Shown here: one piece after another, positions 22,306-30,267 of the stretch
Layout of the letters: each line of letters starts with the position of its first letter
Position numbering within the stretch: the stretch's first letter is position 1
Made by a program: the position numbers and the translations under genes
Source of the DNA: Fulvivirgaceae bacterium JP3-4
Lineage (GTDB): Bacteria; Bacteroidota; Bacteroidia; Cytophagales; Cyclobacteriaceae
DNA: 64,000 bases
Assembly: GCA_029309925.1 (NCBI GenBank)
Contig: JARKND010000001.1
Coordinates: 496,001-560,000 of the forward strand
Direction: 5' to 3'
Notes under the pieces: generated by a model
Told to the model about the DNA's origin: nothing
Seen by the model: the letters and a program-made list of their open reading frames with translations, nothing else
Databases searched by the model: none

Positions 22306-23458
22306 TTCTCACCCAAATAGATGGTTTAACGCTGTAGAAGATTTTTTCCACCTTTTCGTCTTCACCACGGATAAGCCTCACTTCCTGTCGAATAACACTG
22401 AGACCATTGGTGTGCCTGTAGGTGAGGGAAATTGCGTCAGAATTATTGAGTTGAAGCATTGCCGTTTTCACTTTTGCGCGATCATCGCGGTGAATTGAGT
22501 CTTCCCAGAAATTTGGCTCGTCAAGAACACATCTGCGGGTGCAACCGTACAAAGCAAGTGCGGCTTGGCTGACGGACGTTCCGTTCGCATCATGTAGGTC
22601 TATGATCCAGAACACATCCGTTGCACCCTCTGCAAGGTCGTGAATGAGTCGCTGCATCCGTTGAATCTTAGCTTCATAGCGAGCCACGGCTGTCCGGTTC
22701 GCATTCTGAAGTAGCTTGTTCACTTCAATTAACTCATCGTTGTTTGCATTGATCTCGCGAATGCGAATCTGCAGCTCCTTGTTAAACAACGCAACCTGGT
22801 AAACCCTGTCGTTCATTTGCTTTTCGTGCATTTTCGTGAACTCCACGAGGGCTTGCTCTGCTTTCACCTGATTTGAAACATCCGTTGACATGATCAGACC
22901 AGCGTGCTCCCTGTTATAAGTAATAGAAAACGCTGAGACTTCCATGTGCACGATCGATCGGTTTTTGTGAATGTGACGCGAGTTTCCAATAAACCGGTAA
23001 CCACTCTGCAATTGCTCAACCGCTTTTACAAGTGCGGGCAGGTCTTCAGCAGGCCGGATGTCGGTGATCTTCATGGAAAGAAATTCCTCACGACTGTAGC
23101 CATAAATGCTGACCGCGGCTTCATTCACATCGAGAAACTCAAATGTTTCAAGATGGTAGATGAACATCGCCTGCGGATTTTTTCGGAAAAGATCCTGATC
23201 AACCAGTTCGCGATTGTCTACTTGGCTTTTTCGCTGAATGACGAAGAAAAAAATTCCCATAGCCACTACGAACAGAATTCCCTTGAGGATTTCAAGGTGA
23301 AAAATAGGGAAGTGGTCGATGGAAGTATTTTGTGAAAGAAATAAAACCAGGTCGGAAACCACAATCCACAACACGCCAATCCCGACAAATTTTAGTGTGG
23401 GAATGTAATTGATGGTGACGGCTTCTTTTTTAAGCTGCGAATGCAACACGCTTGTCAT
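22301..23458 (-). CDS. Membrane protein with two PAS domains, no output domain
   Basis: The 385-residue product starts at the ATG at 23458 (a GTG at 23515 is less likely). Two membrane segments lie at about residues 21-45 and 52-72, then a PAS domain (about 85-205: NPQAMFIYHLETFEFLDVNEAAVSIYGYSREEF pattern in part), a coiled coil (about 210-290) and a second PAS/PAC unit (about 295-385: DVFWIIDLHDANG, YGCTRR, VRLIRGEDEKVEKIFYSV). There is no histidine kinase, GGDEF, EAL or methyl-accepting domain. It therefore senses something but must signal through a partner. It ends at the tRNA-like remnant. Confidence 0.8.
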   Translation of the reverse strand: MTSVLHSQLKKEAVTINYIPTLKFVGIGVLWIVVSDLVLFLSQNTSIDHFPIFHLEILKGILFVVAMGIFFFVIQRKSQVDNRELVDQDLFRKNPQAMFIYHLETFEFLDVNEAAVSIYGYSREEFLSMKITDIRPAEDLPALVKAVEQLQSGYRFIGNSRHIHKNRSIVHMEVSAFSITYNREHAGLIMSTDVSNQVKAEQALVEFTKMHEKQMNDRVYQVALFNKELQIRIREINANNDELIEVNKLLQNANRTAVARYEAKIQRMQRLIHDLAEGATDVFWIIDLHDANGTSVSQAALALYGCTRRCVLDEPNFWEDSIHRDDRAKVKTAMLQLNNSDAISLTYRHTNGLSVIRQEVRLIRGEDEKVEKIFYSVKPSIWVRR

Positions 23459-23592
23459 GAGCGGAATGGTGTTTCGCAAGCGAAGATACAGGAGCGGTAG
23501 CCCAAAGTAATGCACAAAAATGCAATTCAGTATTTCTGCGTAGCCCGGCTAAGTACTTCGAAGTGGGTTTGAATAGTAAGTAGGCAGCGAGA

Positions 23593-24690
23593 TTATTTCA
23601 GTTTCGAAATTTCGCCAAAGAGATCGCGGAAGCAATTCCACGCGGTGTTCACTTCCCCAGGATTTTTGGATTTCCCATAAAATCCATCAATGAAACTTTT
23701 CGTGTCGGACCACACGGTTTGCATTACGCCCTGAAAGCGCGGCTTCATTTGCGCTGTAGCACTCTCGCGGTAGTCCAGCATATCGTGCAGTTGCGTCACA
23801 GCAACCGGTGGGTTTCGCCAGGGACAAGTGATTACATTAAATCCTTTTGCTGCAAACAAAACAGCAGTCTTATCCGGGCGCTCGTAATGCCAGTCGCATA
23901 CCACAACGTCTTTCGAGATCATATCTATCGAACGATGTGTGTTGTTCATGCTGGCTTCCCACATTCCTAAACCTGTCGTCTTCCCATCGATCATTCGGTC
24001 GCCCCAGATCCAGAGTTTTCGGTTTTTGTCGCGAAGGTGATCAGCAATGCGATTCACTTCTTGGGCAAAAAGTTCTGCTTTGTCATGGCCGCTGCAGCGT
24101 GGACATTTATCATCGCCTATATAAAAAACTTCATCCATACCGGCATGAAAAGCTTTCGATTCGAACGCATCGCAAATTTCATCCATCAGGGCAAAAACAA
24201 TCTTGTGAACATCAGGGTGGTTTGGGCAATAGCTCTTACAGTAAAGCCCGTCTTCGTTGGGCCAGGCATACTTTTCCGGCATCTTCACATGCGGTGTTTC
24301 ATCGAACTGCGGATATTTTTCCAACAAGTTATTTGTTTTTGATGCCCACGACTGGTGACCCAGTAGATTGATCTGAGGGATGAGGTTGATATTGTACTTT
24401 TTACAAACTGCAACCAGCTTTTTTACCTCTGCCTTTGATAGTGCTATGCTGTCGCGAAGCTCGGGGTGAGAATCGAACTGGTAGTTGTAGTCAACGCGCA
24501 ACACAAGTGTGTTTACTTGTCGCAGTGCGAGCTCTTTTTCTATGAAGGTGAGAAAAGGATTGAGTTCAGCAGGAGTTGGTGCAGCAATGCAAAACCCGCG
24601 AACAGGCATGATGCTATCAAGGGGAATTTGACTGAATCCAACATGTGCTGACAGCAACATGATCAAAAGATAAGGGCATTTTCGGTTCAT
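23593..24690 (-). CDS. GH20-type beta-N-acetylhexosaminidase-like protein
   Basis: The 365-residue protein has a signal peptide (cleavage after about residue 20, HVGFSQ) and a TIM-barrel of the GH20 type. The catalytic pair is in FHAGMDEVFYIG, Asp186-Glu187, where the aspartate positions the substrate acetamido group and the glutamate is the acid. VDYNYQF, IPQINLLGHQSW, and WIWGDRM are also barrel strands of this group. The usual GH20 N-terminal domain is missing, so it is a short form. The likely substrate is a beta-linked N-acetylhexosamine in the periplasm; the exact substrate is not known. Confidence 0.85.
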   Translation of the reverse strand: MNRKCPYLLIMLLSAHVGFSQIPLDSIMPVRGFCIAAPTPAELNPFLTFIEKELALRQVNTLVLRVDYNYQFDSHPELRDSIALSKAEVKKLVAVCKKYNINLIPQINLLGHQSWASKTNNLLEKYPQFDETPHVKMPEKYAWPNEDGLYCKSYCPNHPDVHKIVFALMDEICDAFESKAFHAGMDEVFYIGDDKCPRCSGHDKAELFAQEVNRIADHLRDKNRKLWIWGDRMIDGKTTGLGMWEASMNNTHRSIDMISKDVVVCDWHYERPDKTAVLFAAKGFNVITCPWRNPPVAVTQLHDMLDYRESATAQMKPRFQGVMQTVWSDTKSFIDGFYGKSKNPGEVNTAWNCFRDLFGEISKLK

Positions 24691-24718
24691 GTTCTAAAAT
24701 AGAGAGAACCCATGAAAA

Positions 24719-24763
24719 TAAAAATGCTCTCCCTATGTGCATCTTAACACACAGGGAAAGCAT
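24719..24763 (-). terminator. Terminator of csbD-like gene
   Basis: On the minus strand ATGCTTTCCCTGTGTG pairs with CACATAGGGAGAGCAT (small mismatches) and runs into TTTTTATTTTC. It lies about 20 bases past the CsbD-like stop codon. Confidence 0.8.
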
Positions 24764-24782
24764 TCACCAGTCCTTAGCGAAA

Positions 24783-24968
24783 TCACAGTTTTGCGATCTC
24801 GTTGCGGATTTCTTCTTTAGTCTTGCCGAGACGCTGTTGCAGACGTCCATACAATTCATCTTCTTTTCCTTCTGCAAAAATCAGATCATCGTCTGTAAGC
24901 TGACCATACTTTTGCTTGAGTTTGCCCTTCATTTCATTCCAGGCTCCCTTGATTCTTAAATCTCCCAT
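24783..24968 (-). CDS. CsbD family stress-response protein
   Basis: The 61-residue protein is a complete CsbD domain: [24 protein letters not shown] (in part) followed by [22 protein letters not shown]. The family is small, charged, helical and induced by general stress in other bacteria, with no known molecular activity. The frame opens 22 codons earlier, but the ATG at 24968 gives the normal domain start. It has its own terminator and is divergent from the TetR gene, though separated from it by the operator region. Confidence 0.88.
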   Translation of the reverse strand: MGDLRIKGAWNEMKGKLKQKYGQLTDDDLIFAEGKEDELYGRLQQRLGKTKEEIRNEIAKL

Positions 24969-25089
24969 TGCAGTAAGCTTTAGTTGTACATACCCTCCAG
25001 GAACCATCAAATACGTAGAAAAAAGTAGTGCCATCTGCCAGGTTTGTCAAGCCGCAAAATGTTCGGAAAGCAGCAATAATTTGGAAATT

Positions 25090-25109
25090 AAGATACCGAT
25101 TGGTATCTT
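25090..25109. promoter_or_regulatory. Operator-like palindrome upstream of the tetR-type gene
   Basis: AAGATACCGATTGGTATCTT is a 20-base near-perfect palindrome, with GATACC/GGTATC half-sites. It lies between a TTTG (25080-25083) and TATCTTCG (25104-25111) that could be the promoter of the regulator gene, so binding would shut off transcription. A second copy precedes the next gene (25727). Confidence 0.8.
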
Positions 25110-25118
25110 CGCATCTGT

Positions 25119-25709
25119 ATGCGCAACCCTGACCAGACAAAGGAAAAAATACTCCGTAAATCCGGAATGTTATTCAACACCCACGGTTATAAGGCTACAT
25201 CTATCAGTGACATTACCACGGCAACGGGCCTGACAAAAGGCGCCATTTATCGTCATTTCAAGAATAAGGAAAATCTGGAGCGCGAGACGTTGTTCCACCT
25301 GTCGCTGATCATGTACGGCAAAATCCGCGGCCGAATTAAGGAAGCGAAAACAGCGGGTGATAAGCTGCGCGCCATTTTTCGGTTCTTCGATAGCTATGTG
25401 ACGAAGCCGGAATTGAAAGGAGGATGTCCCCTTCTGAATGCAGCGATCGAATCAGATGATGCGCACCCAATCCTCCGGAAGGAAGCATTGAAAGTTCTGG
25501 ATACACTACAGGGTTCTGTCGTTACGATTTTGGAAAACGGGATCAGGTACAATCAGATTCGTAAGAATACAGACAAGGAAGCGTTTGCAGCCTTGGTTAT
25601 TGCATCGCTGGAAGGCGCAATCATGATGAGCAAGCTGCGCGGAAATAATGATGATATCCGTATCATCATAACCTTCCTGGAACGACAACTGAAAGAAATC
25701 GAATTGTAA
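25119..25709 (+). CDS. TetR family transcriptional regulator
   Basis: The 196-residue protein has the TetR helix-turn-helix at about residues 8-55 (KEKILRKSGMLFNTHGYKAT, ITTATGLTKGAIYRHFKNKENL, in pieces). The C-terminal domain is of the TetR_C type with KGGCPLLN at about residue 100, as in the YxaF/AcnR-like subgroup. Matching palindromes lie in front of this gene and in front of the downstream hydrolase gene, so it very likely represses both itself and the hydrolase until a ligand, perhaps a lipophilic ester, is bound. Confidence 0.93.
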   Translation: MRNPDQTKEKILRKSGMLFNTHGYKATSISDITTATGLTKGAIYRHFKNKENLERETLFHLSLIMYGKIRGRIKEAKTAGDKLRAIFRFFDSYVTKPELKGGCPLLNAAIESDDAHPILRKEALKVLDTLQGSVVTILENGIRYNQIRKNTDKEAFAALVIASLEGAIMMSKLRGNNDDIRIIITFLERQLKEIEL

Positions 25710-25726
25710 TTTTTTTTACCCATGAA

Positions 25727-25742
25727 GATACCGATCGGTACC
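25727..25742. promoter_or_regulatory. Operator-like palindrome upstream of the hydrolase gene
   Basis: GATACCGATCGGTACC repeats the palindrome found at 25090-25109 (GATACC, centre CGATCG-like, GGTAC/TC) with one change. It lies 16 bases before the hydrolase ATG. Two sites framing one regulator gene support local autoregulation by the TetR protein. Confidence 0.8.
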
Positions 25743-25758
25743 TAAAAACAAATTGATT

Positions 25759-26643
25759 ATGAAAAATCTCATTATCCGAATGTATGGTGTGTACATGAAT
25801 CTTCTTGCACGCATTGCTCCCTCAAAAGCAGCCGAAAAAGGTTTTCTGCTCTTCTGTAAACCGTTCAGGATTCCCATTAACCAGAAACAAAAGGAATTCT
25901 TCAACAGCGCTGAAAAGTTTACCATCGACCATGAAGGCCATGCGATCCAGGGTTACAAGTGGGGGCGAGGGGATCAGAAAATTCTGTTTCTTCATGGATG
26001 GCAAAGCCACACGTACCGATGGAAGCCCTACGTGGAGGCACTGAAAGACGACAACTACACAATCTATTCGATCGATGCCCCAGGCCACGGAATGTCATCG
26101 GGAAATTTTTTGTCTGTGCCCTTGTACAGTGAACTGATTGAAAACTTTATCCGCGAGCACGGTCCGATGCATACGATCGTAGGACACTCTCTCGGTGGCT
26201 TCTCACTGTTGTATACATTTCATAAGTATCCGCTCCTCCAGGTAGGTCAGCTGATCCTGCTTGCACCGCCCGGAGAAGCAAGCGATTTCATCTCAGTGTT
26301 TCAGAAGACTCTGAAATTGAGTCCACGGGCAATGGAACTGATCATCGATCATTTTGCAAACCGCTATGATGTGACGCCCGATTATTTCTCGACAAAGCGC
26401 TTTATCAAAAGTGTAAACGTGAAAGGCCTCATTATCCACGATGAAGAAGATAACGAAGCGCCATATCACTATTCATTACCACTGCACCATGCGTGGGAGC
26501 GATCGCGCCTGATAACCACAAAAGGATTCGGCCATAATCTGCGTTCTGAAACGGTGGTTCAGGATGTGGTGGATTTCATCAATGATGCAAGACTTGAAAC
26601 GTCTACCGCGCAGCCACTTTCTTTACAGCAGGAAAGATTGTAA
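25759..26643 (+). CDS. Alpha/beta hydrolase
   Basis: The 294-residue protein has an alpha/beta hydrolase fold: oxyanion motif FLHGW at 77-81, nucleophile elbow VGHSLGG with serine 144, an acidic residue in the HDEEDNEAP strand and histidine in GFGHNL. The N-terminal 50 residues are amphipathic and lack a signal peptide, so it is cytoplasmic or loosely membrane bound. ATG at 25759 is preferred to the TTG six bases before it. It follows the TetR gene and carries the same operator, so its substrate is probably the ligand of that regulator or a related ester. Its 3' end overlaps the convergent protease gene by 41 bases. Confidence 0.9.
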   Translation: MKNLIIRMYGVYMNLLARIAPSKAAEKGFLLFCKPFRIPINQKQKEFFNSAEKFTIDHEGHAIQGYKWGRGDQKILFLHGWQSHTYRWKPYVEALKDDNYTIYSIDAPGHGMSSGNFLSVPLYSELIENFIREHGPMHTIVGHSLGGFSLLYTFHKYPLLQVGQLILLAPPGEASDFISVFQKTLKLSPRAMELIIDHFANRYDVTPDYFSTKRFIKSVNVKGLIIHDEEDNEAPYHYSLPLHHAWERSRLITTKGFGHNLRSETVVQDVVDFINDARLETSTAQPLSLQQERL

Positions 26644-27538
26644 AGTTCAGCAGCTCTGTATGACGGATAACTGAGATGTCGATAGCATTGATGATATCCT
26701 TTCGGGTGAGCTCCTTGAACAACTCGTGCAGCGAGTTTACTGTTTTTCCATTAAACGAAATTACGATGTCGCCTTCCTGTAACTGGGAAAGTGACGCAGG
26801 CGAGTCTTTTTCTATACTCACAACGAACAGACCTTTCTGGTTGGGCAGGTGATAATGTCTCAGGATCTTCTGATTGATCGGAACTTCCTGCATCGCCACC
26901 CCGAGGTATCCTTTAAAAACCTTGCCGTCACGGATCAGTTGCGTAGCAATTTCTTTTGCGGTATTGATATCAACGGAAAAGCTCAGCCCCTGCGCACCGT
27001 TGATCATAGCCGTGTTAACTCCGACTACTTCGCCATCCGTGTTGATCATCGGGCCGCCTGAATTTCCCGGGTTCAGCGCTGCATCGGATTGAATCACATT
27101 ATCCACCAGATGACCGGACTGCGTTCGCAACGACCTTCCTAACGCACTCACGACACCCGCGGTCACGGTGTGCTGATAGCCAAATGGGTTTCCGATTGCA
27201 ATCACAAACTGGCCAATCTGCAGTTCCAAAGCGTCACCAAGTTTTGCTACCGAGTAGCCATCTGCATAAATCTTTAAAATCGCGAGATCAGTGTCGGGGT
27301 CTTCGCCAATGAGGGTTGCTTCAATCTCATTTTCGTTCAGAAGGCTCACCATGATCTTTTCGGCCTCGTGAACTACGTGACTGTTTGTAAAAATGAGTCC
27401 ATCCGAAGAAAATATAAATCCTGAGCCGGATCCTGCAGGCCTGAGCTTGCCTTTGGCAGTTTTATATACATCGATCTTGACAACTGCATTTTTGATCTTG
27501 TCAACCGCATCGATGATCATTTTAGAAAATCCATCCAT
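26603..27538 (-). CDS. HtrA-type trypsin-like serine protease with PDZ domain
   Basis: The 311-residue protein has the S1C catalytic triad: histidine 54 in TNSHVV, aspartate 84 in DTDLAIL, serine 160 in GNSGGP. A PDZ domain follows from about residue 215 (KGYLGVAMQEV, KDSPASLSQLQEGDIVISFNG). Unlike DegP/DegQ, no signal peptide or membrane segment precedes the protease domain, so it should be cytoplasmic. A cytoplasmic HtrA-like quality-control protease is unusual but known in some bacteria. The first residues MDGFSKMIIDAVDKIKNAVVKI start directly at the domain edge. Confidence 0.9.
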   Translation of the reverse strand: MDGFSKMIIDAVDKIKNAVVKIDVYKTAKGKLRPAGSGSGFIFSSDGLIFTNSHVVHEAEKIMVSLLNENEIEATLIGEDPDTDLAILKIYADGYSVAKLGDALELQIGQFVIAIGNPFGYQHTVTAGVVSALGRSLRTQSGHLVDNVIQSDAALNPGNSGGPMINTDGEVVGVNTAMINGAQGLSFSVDINTAKEIATQLIRDGKVFKGYLGVAMQEVPINQKILRHYHLPNQKGLFVVSIEKDSPASLSQLQEGDIVISFNGKTVNSLHELFKELTRKDIINAIDISVIRHTELLNFTIFPAVKKVAAR

Positions 27539-27758
27539 ATAAATGTTTTCGCTTGAAGCTCAAAAATTTTACCACAGTGCAAATCGATTCTTTTCGGCAT
27601 TCGGTGGCCGTCAAATTGGCTTAAAAAGGGATACAATAATTTTTGGGTAATTGCGTCTTGAAGCAATTAGCGATTGAAAACATTTCCATTTTGGCAGGCA
27701 ACCTGACTTTTCTGCCAGCCGGGCCGCTCGGCATGCATTTTAGGAATCGTATATTTGT

Positions 27759-29150
27759 ATGGTGAGATTCTCGCTTATCGTAATTGTCTTCTTAGTGGGG
27801 GTTGCATGCACAACGTCCACAAAAGCTCCTGTGTCCAGTGAGCCACCGCGGCCAATTCCGCTCCCTACCACTATAGGCAATGAAACGCTAAATGGCTTAC
27901 CGCTGAATGCCAGGGCGACCGTCAGCGCATTTTACAAGCTCAATCAGATGAAACTTGTGTGGATGGATTCCTTTGCCATGAAAGCGGATGGTGATAGTCT
28001 TGTGCACCTTATTGAACAGGCAGAGTTCTCGGGACTGATTCCGGAAGATTATCATGCTGGCCGGATCAAAGCTTTACTTCATGAAGAACTTCAGGCCGGG
28101 AATGCAGCGCAGGCTGACGCGCTTTTGACCGATTCATTTTTTTCTTTGTGGCATCATTTGAAAAATGGGAGAGCTGACAGAAAATCTTTTTCCCGAACGA
28201 AGATTGATTCGCTTGTGCTTACTGATGCTATGGACGCTCTTAAGAATGCATTGGCGACACATTCGATTGCTTCTGTGCTGAAGGATCGTGAGCCGAAGCT
28301 AGCGGCATACATTGCGTTGAAGAAGTCTCTTGCCATCTATCTGGGTAAAAATCTTCAGGACACGACAATTGCCAGGCGCAGAGATCAACTCATAGCAAAT
28401 CTGGAACGGCTGCGGTGGGAGGCAAAATTTCCCGCGCGATATATCAGCGTGAACGTGCCCTCGTTCATGCTAAAAGTCGTTGAAGACGACTCGCTGGTGC
28501 TCGAGTCGCGGGTGATTATAGGCAAACCGGAGACACCCACTCCGAACATCAAAAGTGTAATTCATTCGTTTATCATCTATCCTTACTGGCATGTTCCGAA
28601 AAGCATTCTCAAGGAGATCCTTCCGGCTGTGCAGTCGGACACCAACTACCTGCGGAAACACAACTACCAGGTAATTGACAGCAAAGGAAAGGTGATAAAA
28701 AATTCGACAATCGATTTTAAAAAATACACATCAGACGATTTTCCCTATGTGCTTCGCCAGCGTGAGGGTTCTGAAAACACGATGGGCGTGATCAAGTTTG
28801 TGTTTCCAAACAATTATGGAGTTTACCTGCATGATACCAATGCGAGGCGACTCTTTTCAAAACCTGATCGCGCATTGAGTCATGGTTGTGTGCGTGTGCA
28901 GAAAGCTGTTGACCTTGCAAAATATCTCGCCAAAGATGACGACACTTACGTGGATGCAGCCGACCTCGAGCAATACCTCATGGTGCAGAAACGTCTTGAT
29001 GTAAAAGTCGTCAGGCCAATACCCGTGCACCTTGATTATTTTACAGTTCAACCGCAAGCCGACAGCGTAGTGTTTTACCGCGACCTCTACAAAAAAGACC
29101 GCGCTTTAGTCGACTCGCTCAATCGCGTAAAGCCCCAACCGGCCATTTGA
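27759..29150 (+). CDS. L,D-transpeptidase (YkuD domain, YcbB-like) lipoprotein
   Basis: The 463-residue protein has a lipoprotein signal peptide (VGVACT, cysteine at about residue 17), an N-terminal helical scaffold region and a YkuD catalytic domain with LSHGCVRV, catalytic cysteine at about residue 377. LVWMDSFAMK and LERLRWEAKFPARYISVNVP are typical of the long YcbB-type branch, as is the HSFIIYPYWHVPKSI strand. It makes 3-3 cross-links in peptidoglycan or attaches proteins to it. A perfect -7 element (TATATTTG, 27750-27757) ends one base before the ATG, hinting at a leaderless transcript or a later start. Confidence 0.92.
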   Translation: MVRFSLIVIVFLVGVACTTSTKAPVSSEPPRPIPLPTTIGNETLNGLPLNARATVSAFYKLNQMKLVWMDSFAMKADGDSLVHLIEQAEFSGLIPEDYHAGRIKALLHEELQAGNAAQADALLTDSFFSLWHHLKNGRADRKSFSRTKIDSLVLTDAMDALKNALATHSIASVLKDREPKLAAYIALKKSLAIYLGKNLQDTTIARRRDQLIANLERLRWEAKFPARYISVNVPSFMLKVVEDDSLVLESRVIIGKPETPTPNIKSVIHSFIIYPYWHVPKSILKEILPAVQSDTNYLRKHNYQVIDSKGKVIKNSTIDFKKYTSDDFPYVLRQREGSENTMGVIKFVFPNNYGVYLHDTNARRLFSKPDRALSHGCVRVQKAVDLAKYLAKDDDTYVDAADLEQYLMVQKRLDVKVVRPIPVHLDYFTVQPQADSVVFYRDLYKKDRALVDSLNRVKPQPAI

Positions 29151-29187
29151 CGCTTTCTCCAATCTAAGAACGGCTATTTCCGCAACG

Positions 29188-29352
29188 CTAACTCACACGC
29201 CTGGCTTCGTACCTGTCTTTTATAAATGCCAGAAAGTATTTTCCTATGGAGAAGGTCAGCATCTCGCGATAAACCTCCTGCGGCACATTCGATAGGAAAG
29301 GATCGTGGCCGATTGATTTTGCCAAGGATGAGTTTACATGCAGACGTTCCAT
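29188..29352 (-). CDS. Possible small protein downstream of tRNA-Pro
   Basis: An ATG at 29352 opens a 54-residue frame ending KDRYEARRVS. The middle part (GHDPFLSNVPQEVYREML, FSIGKYFLAFIK) has normal amino-acid composition and amphipathic helices, which is more than most random frames show. It begins 9 bases after the tRNA terminator on the same strand and lacks a clear promoter. No family is recognised. It could be a real short protein, a fragment, or chance. Confidence 0.3.
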   Translation of the reverse strand: MERLHVNSSLAKSIGHDPFLSNVPQEVYREMLTFSIGKYFLAFIKDRYEARRVS

Positions 29353-29360
29353 AACGAATA

Positions 29361-29397
29361 ATAAAAAAAGCCCGCCTTCGCTGAGCTTTGGCGGGCT
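29361..29397 (-). terminator. Terminator of tRNA-Pro
   Basis: On the minus strand AGCCCGCC (29390-29397) pairs perfectly with GGCGGGCT (29369-29376) and is followed by TTTTTTTATT. It starts 6 bases past the tRNA 3' end. Confidence 0.92.
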
Positions 29398-29402
29398 TAA
29401 AG

Positions 29403-29477
29403 TCGGGGTGAGATGATTCGAACATCCGACCCCCACGTCCCTAACGTGGTGCGCTAACCGGGCTGCGCTACACCCCG
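29403..29477 (-). tRNA. tRNA-Pro, anticodon reads AGG
   Basis: The minus strand folds as a perfect tRNA: acceptor CGGGGTG/CACCCCG, D arm with GCGC/GCGC, anticodon stem CCACG/CGTGG with loop TTAGGGA, T arm GGATG/CATCT around TTCGAAT, discriminator A, no encoded CCA. The loop gives anticodon AGG, so A at the wobble position. Body features (CGCAGCCCGGTTAGCGC) are those of bacterial tRNA-Pro. A34 is rare in bacterial tRNAs other than tRNA-Arg(ACG). Confidence 0.88.
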
Positions 29478-29503
29478 AGTCCAACTGCATTAAAGTTGGG
29501 CAG

Positions 29504-29534
29504 CAATATTAAACAATTGATAAATAGGAGAAAA
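29504..29534 (-). promoter_or_regulatory. Promoter of tRNA-Pro
   Basis: On the minus strand TTTT (29531-29534) and TAATATTG (29504-29511) are 19 bases apart, near the consensus TTTG-N19-TAnnTTTG with one change in each box. The same TAATATTG box precedes tRNA-Asn. The tRNA begins 26 bases downstream. Confidence 0.5.
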
Positions 29535-29545
29535 GCGTTCGCGGT

Positions 29546-30181
29546 CTACTTCTTCTTATCCTTCTTCAACCCATTAAAAAACTTCACCCAGTTGAATGGG
29601 TTCAGGAAAGGGTTGGTGACGGGTTGAAAGCGATCGTTCTGGGTGGTTGCCCATTGATTGAGCGCATATCGCTGATTCATCGTGCCATCCATCGGTGTGG
29701 TTTTCAGCATCAGCGCAAGCAATTCTGCATTCAGATTTTTATCATCGATCGCTTTGTCAGCCGGCAGATTCAGGGCCAGCACCGCTTCTTTAAAAACTTC
29801 CTCTGTCGGATATGGAACAATCACGATTTCTTTCAGGTATGTCACATCTTCAATCATCGGAACAATGATGGTGACAAACTCCTTGTCGGACGGCTCTACT
29901 ATATAGTTTCTTCTTTTATAGCCAACAGAACTGATCACAAGACTATCGCCAGGCAGCACTACGAGTGAGAAAAATCCGACAGCATTGGTAGTAACACCTC
30001 GGCCGGCTTTCGGAATATACACGTGAACACCCGGCAGCGGACCGGCAACAGTATCCATAACAATACCTGAAAGCTGAATGGCTCTTTTTTGCTGCTGAGC
30101 CTCAGCCTTATTCGCAATACCAGTCCAGCAGATGAGCGCCAGGAGGGTGATTACCAGGTATTTGACCTTCATTTCTTTCAC
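29546..30181 (-). CDS. Secreted protein with carboxypeptidase-regulatory-like domain
   Basis: The 211-residue product has a signal peptide (cleavage after KAEAQ, about residue 29) and a CarboxypepD_reg-like beta-sandwich at about residues 37-115: LSGIVMDTVAGPLPGVHVYIPKAGRGVTTNAVGFF pattern in part and SSVGYKRR. In Bacteroidota this domain opens TonB receptors and many envelope proteins. Here it stands alone, followed by about 90 residues of helical, low-similarity sequence with a Lys-rich end (KKDKKK). A role in the periplasm or outer membrane is likely; nothing more specific can be said. Confidence 0.8.
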   Translation of the reverse strand: MKEMKVKYLVITLLALICWTGIANKAEAQQQKRAIQLSGIVMDTVAGPLPGVHVYIPKAGRGVTTNAVGFFSLVVLPGDSLVISSVGYKRRNYIVEPSDKEFVTIIVPMIEDVTYLKEIVIVPYPTEEVFKEAVLALNLPADKAIDDKNLNAELLALMLKTTPMDGTMNQRYALNQWATTQNDRFQPVTNPFLNPFNWVKFFNGLKKDKKK

Positions 30182-30267
30182 AAAGCCAACATTTAAATGC
30201 TAAATATAAATATACGACCAATGCCAGCCTAATTCATAACTTTGGTCCTTAATTAATAGGATGCCAG

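Noticed and set aside
28154-28336. Small frames antisense to the L,D-transpeptidase gene
   Set aside because: Shadows of a conserved gene without independent signals.
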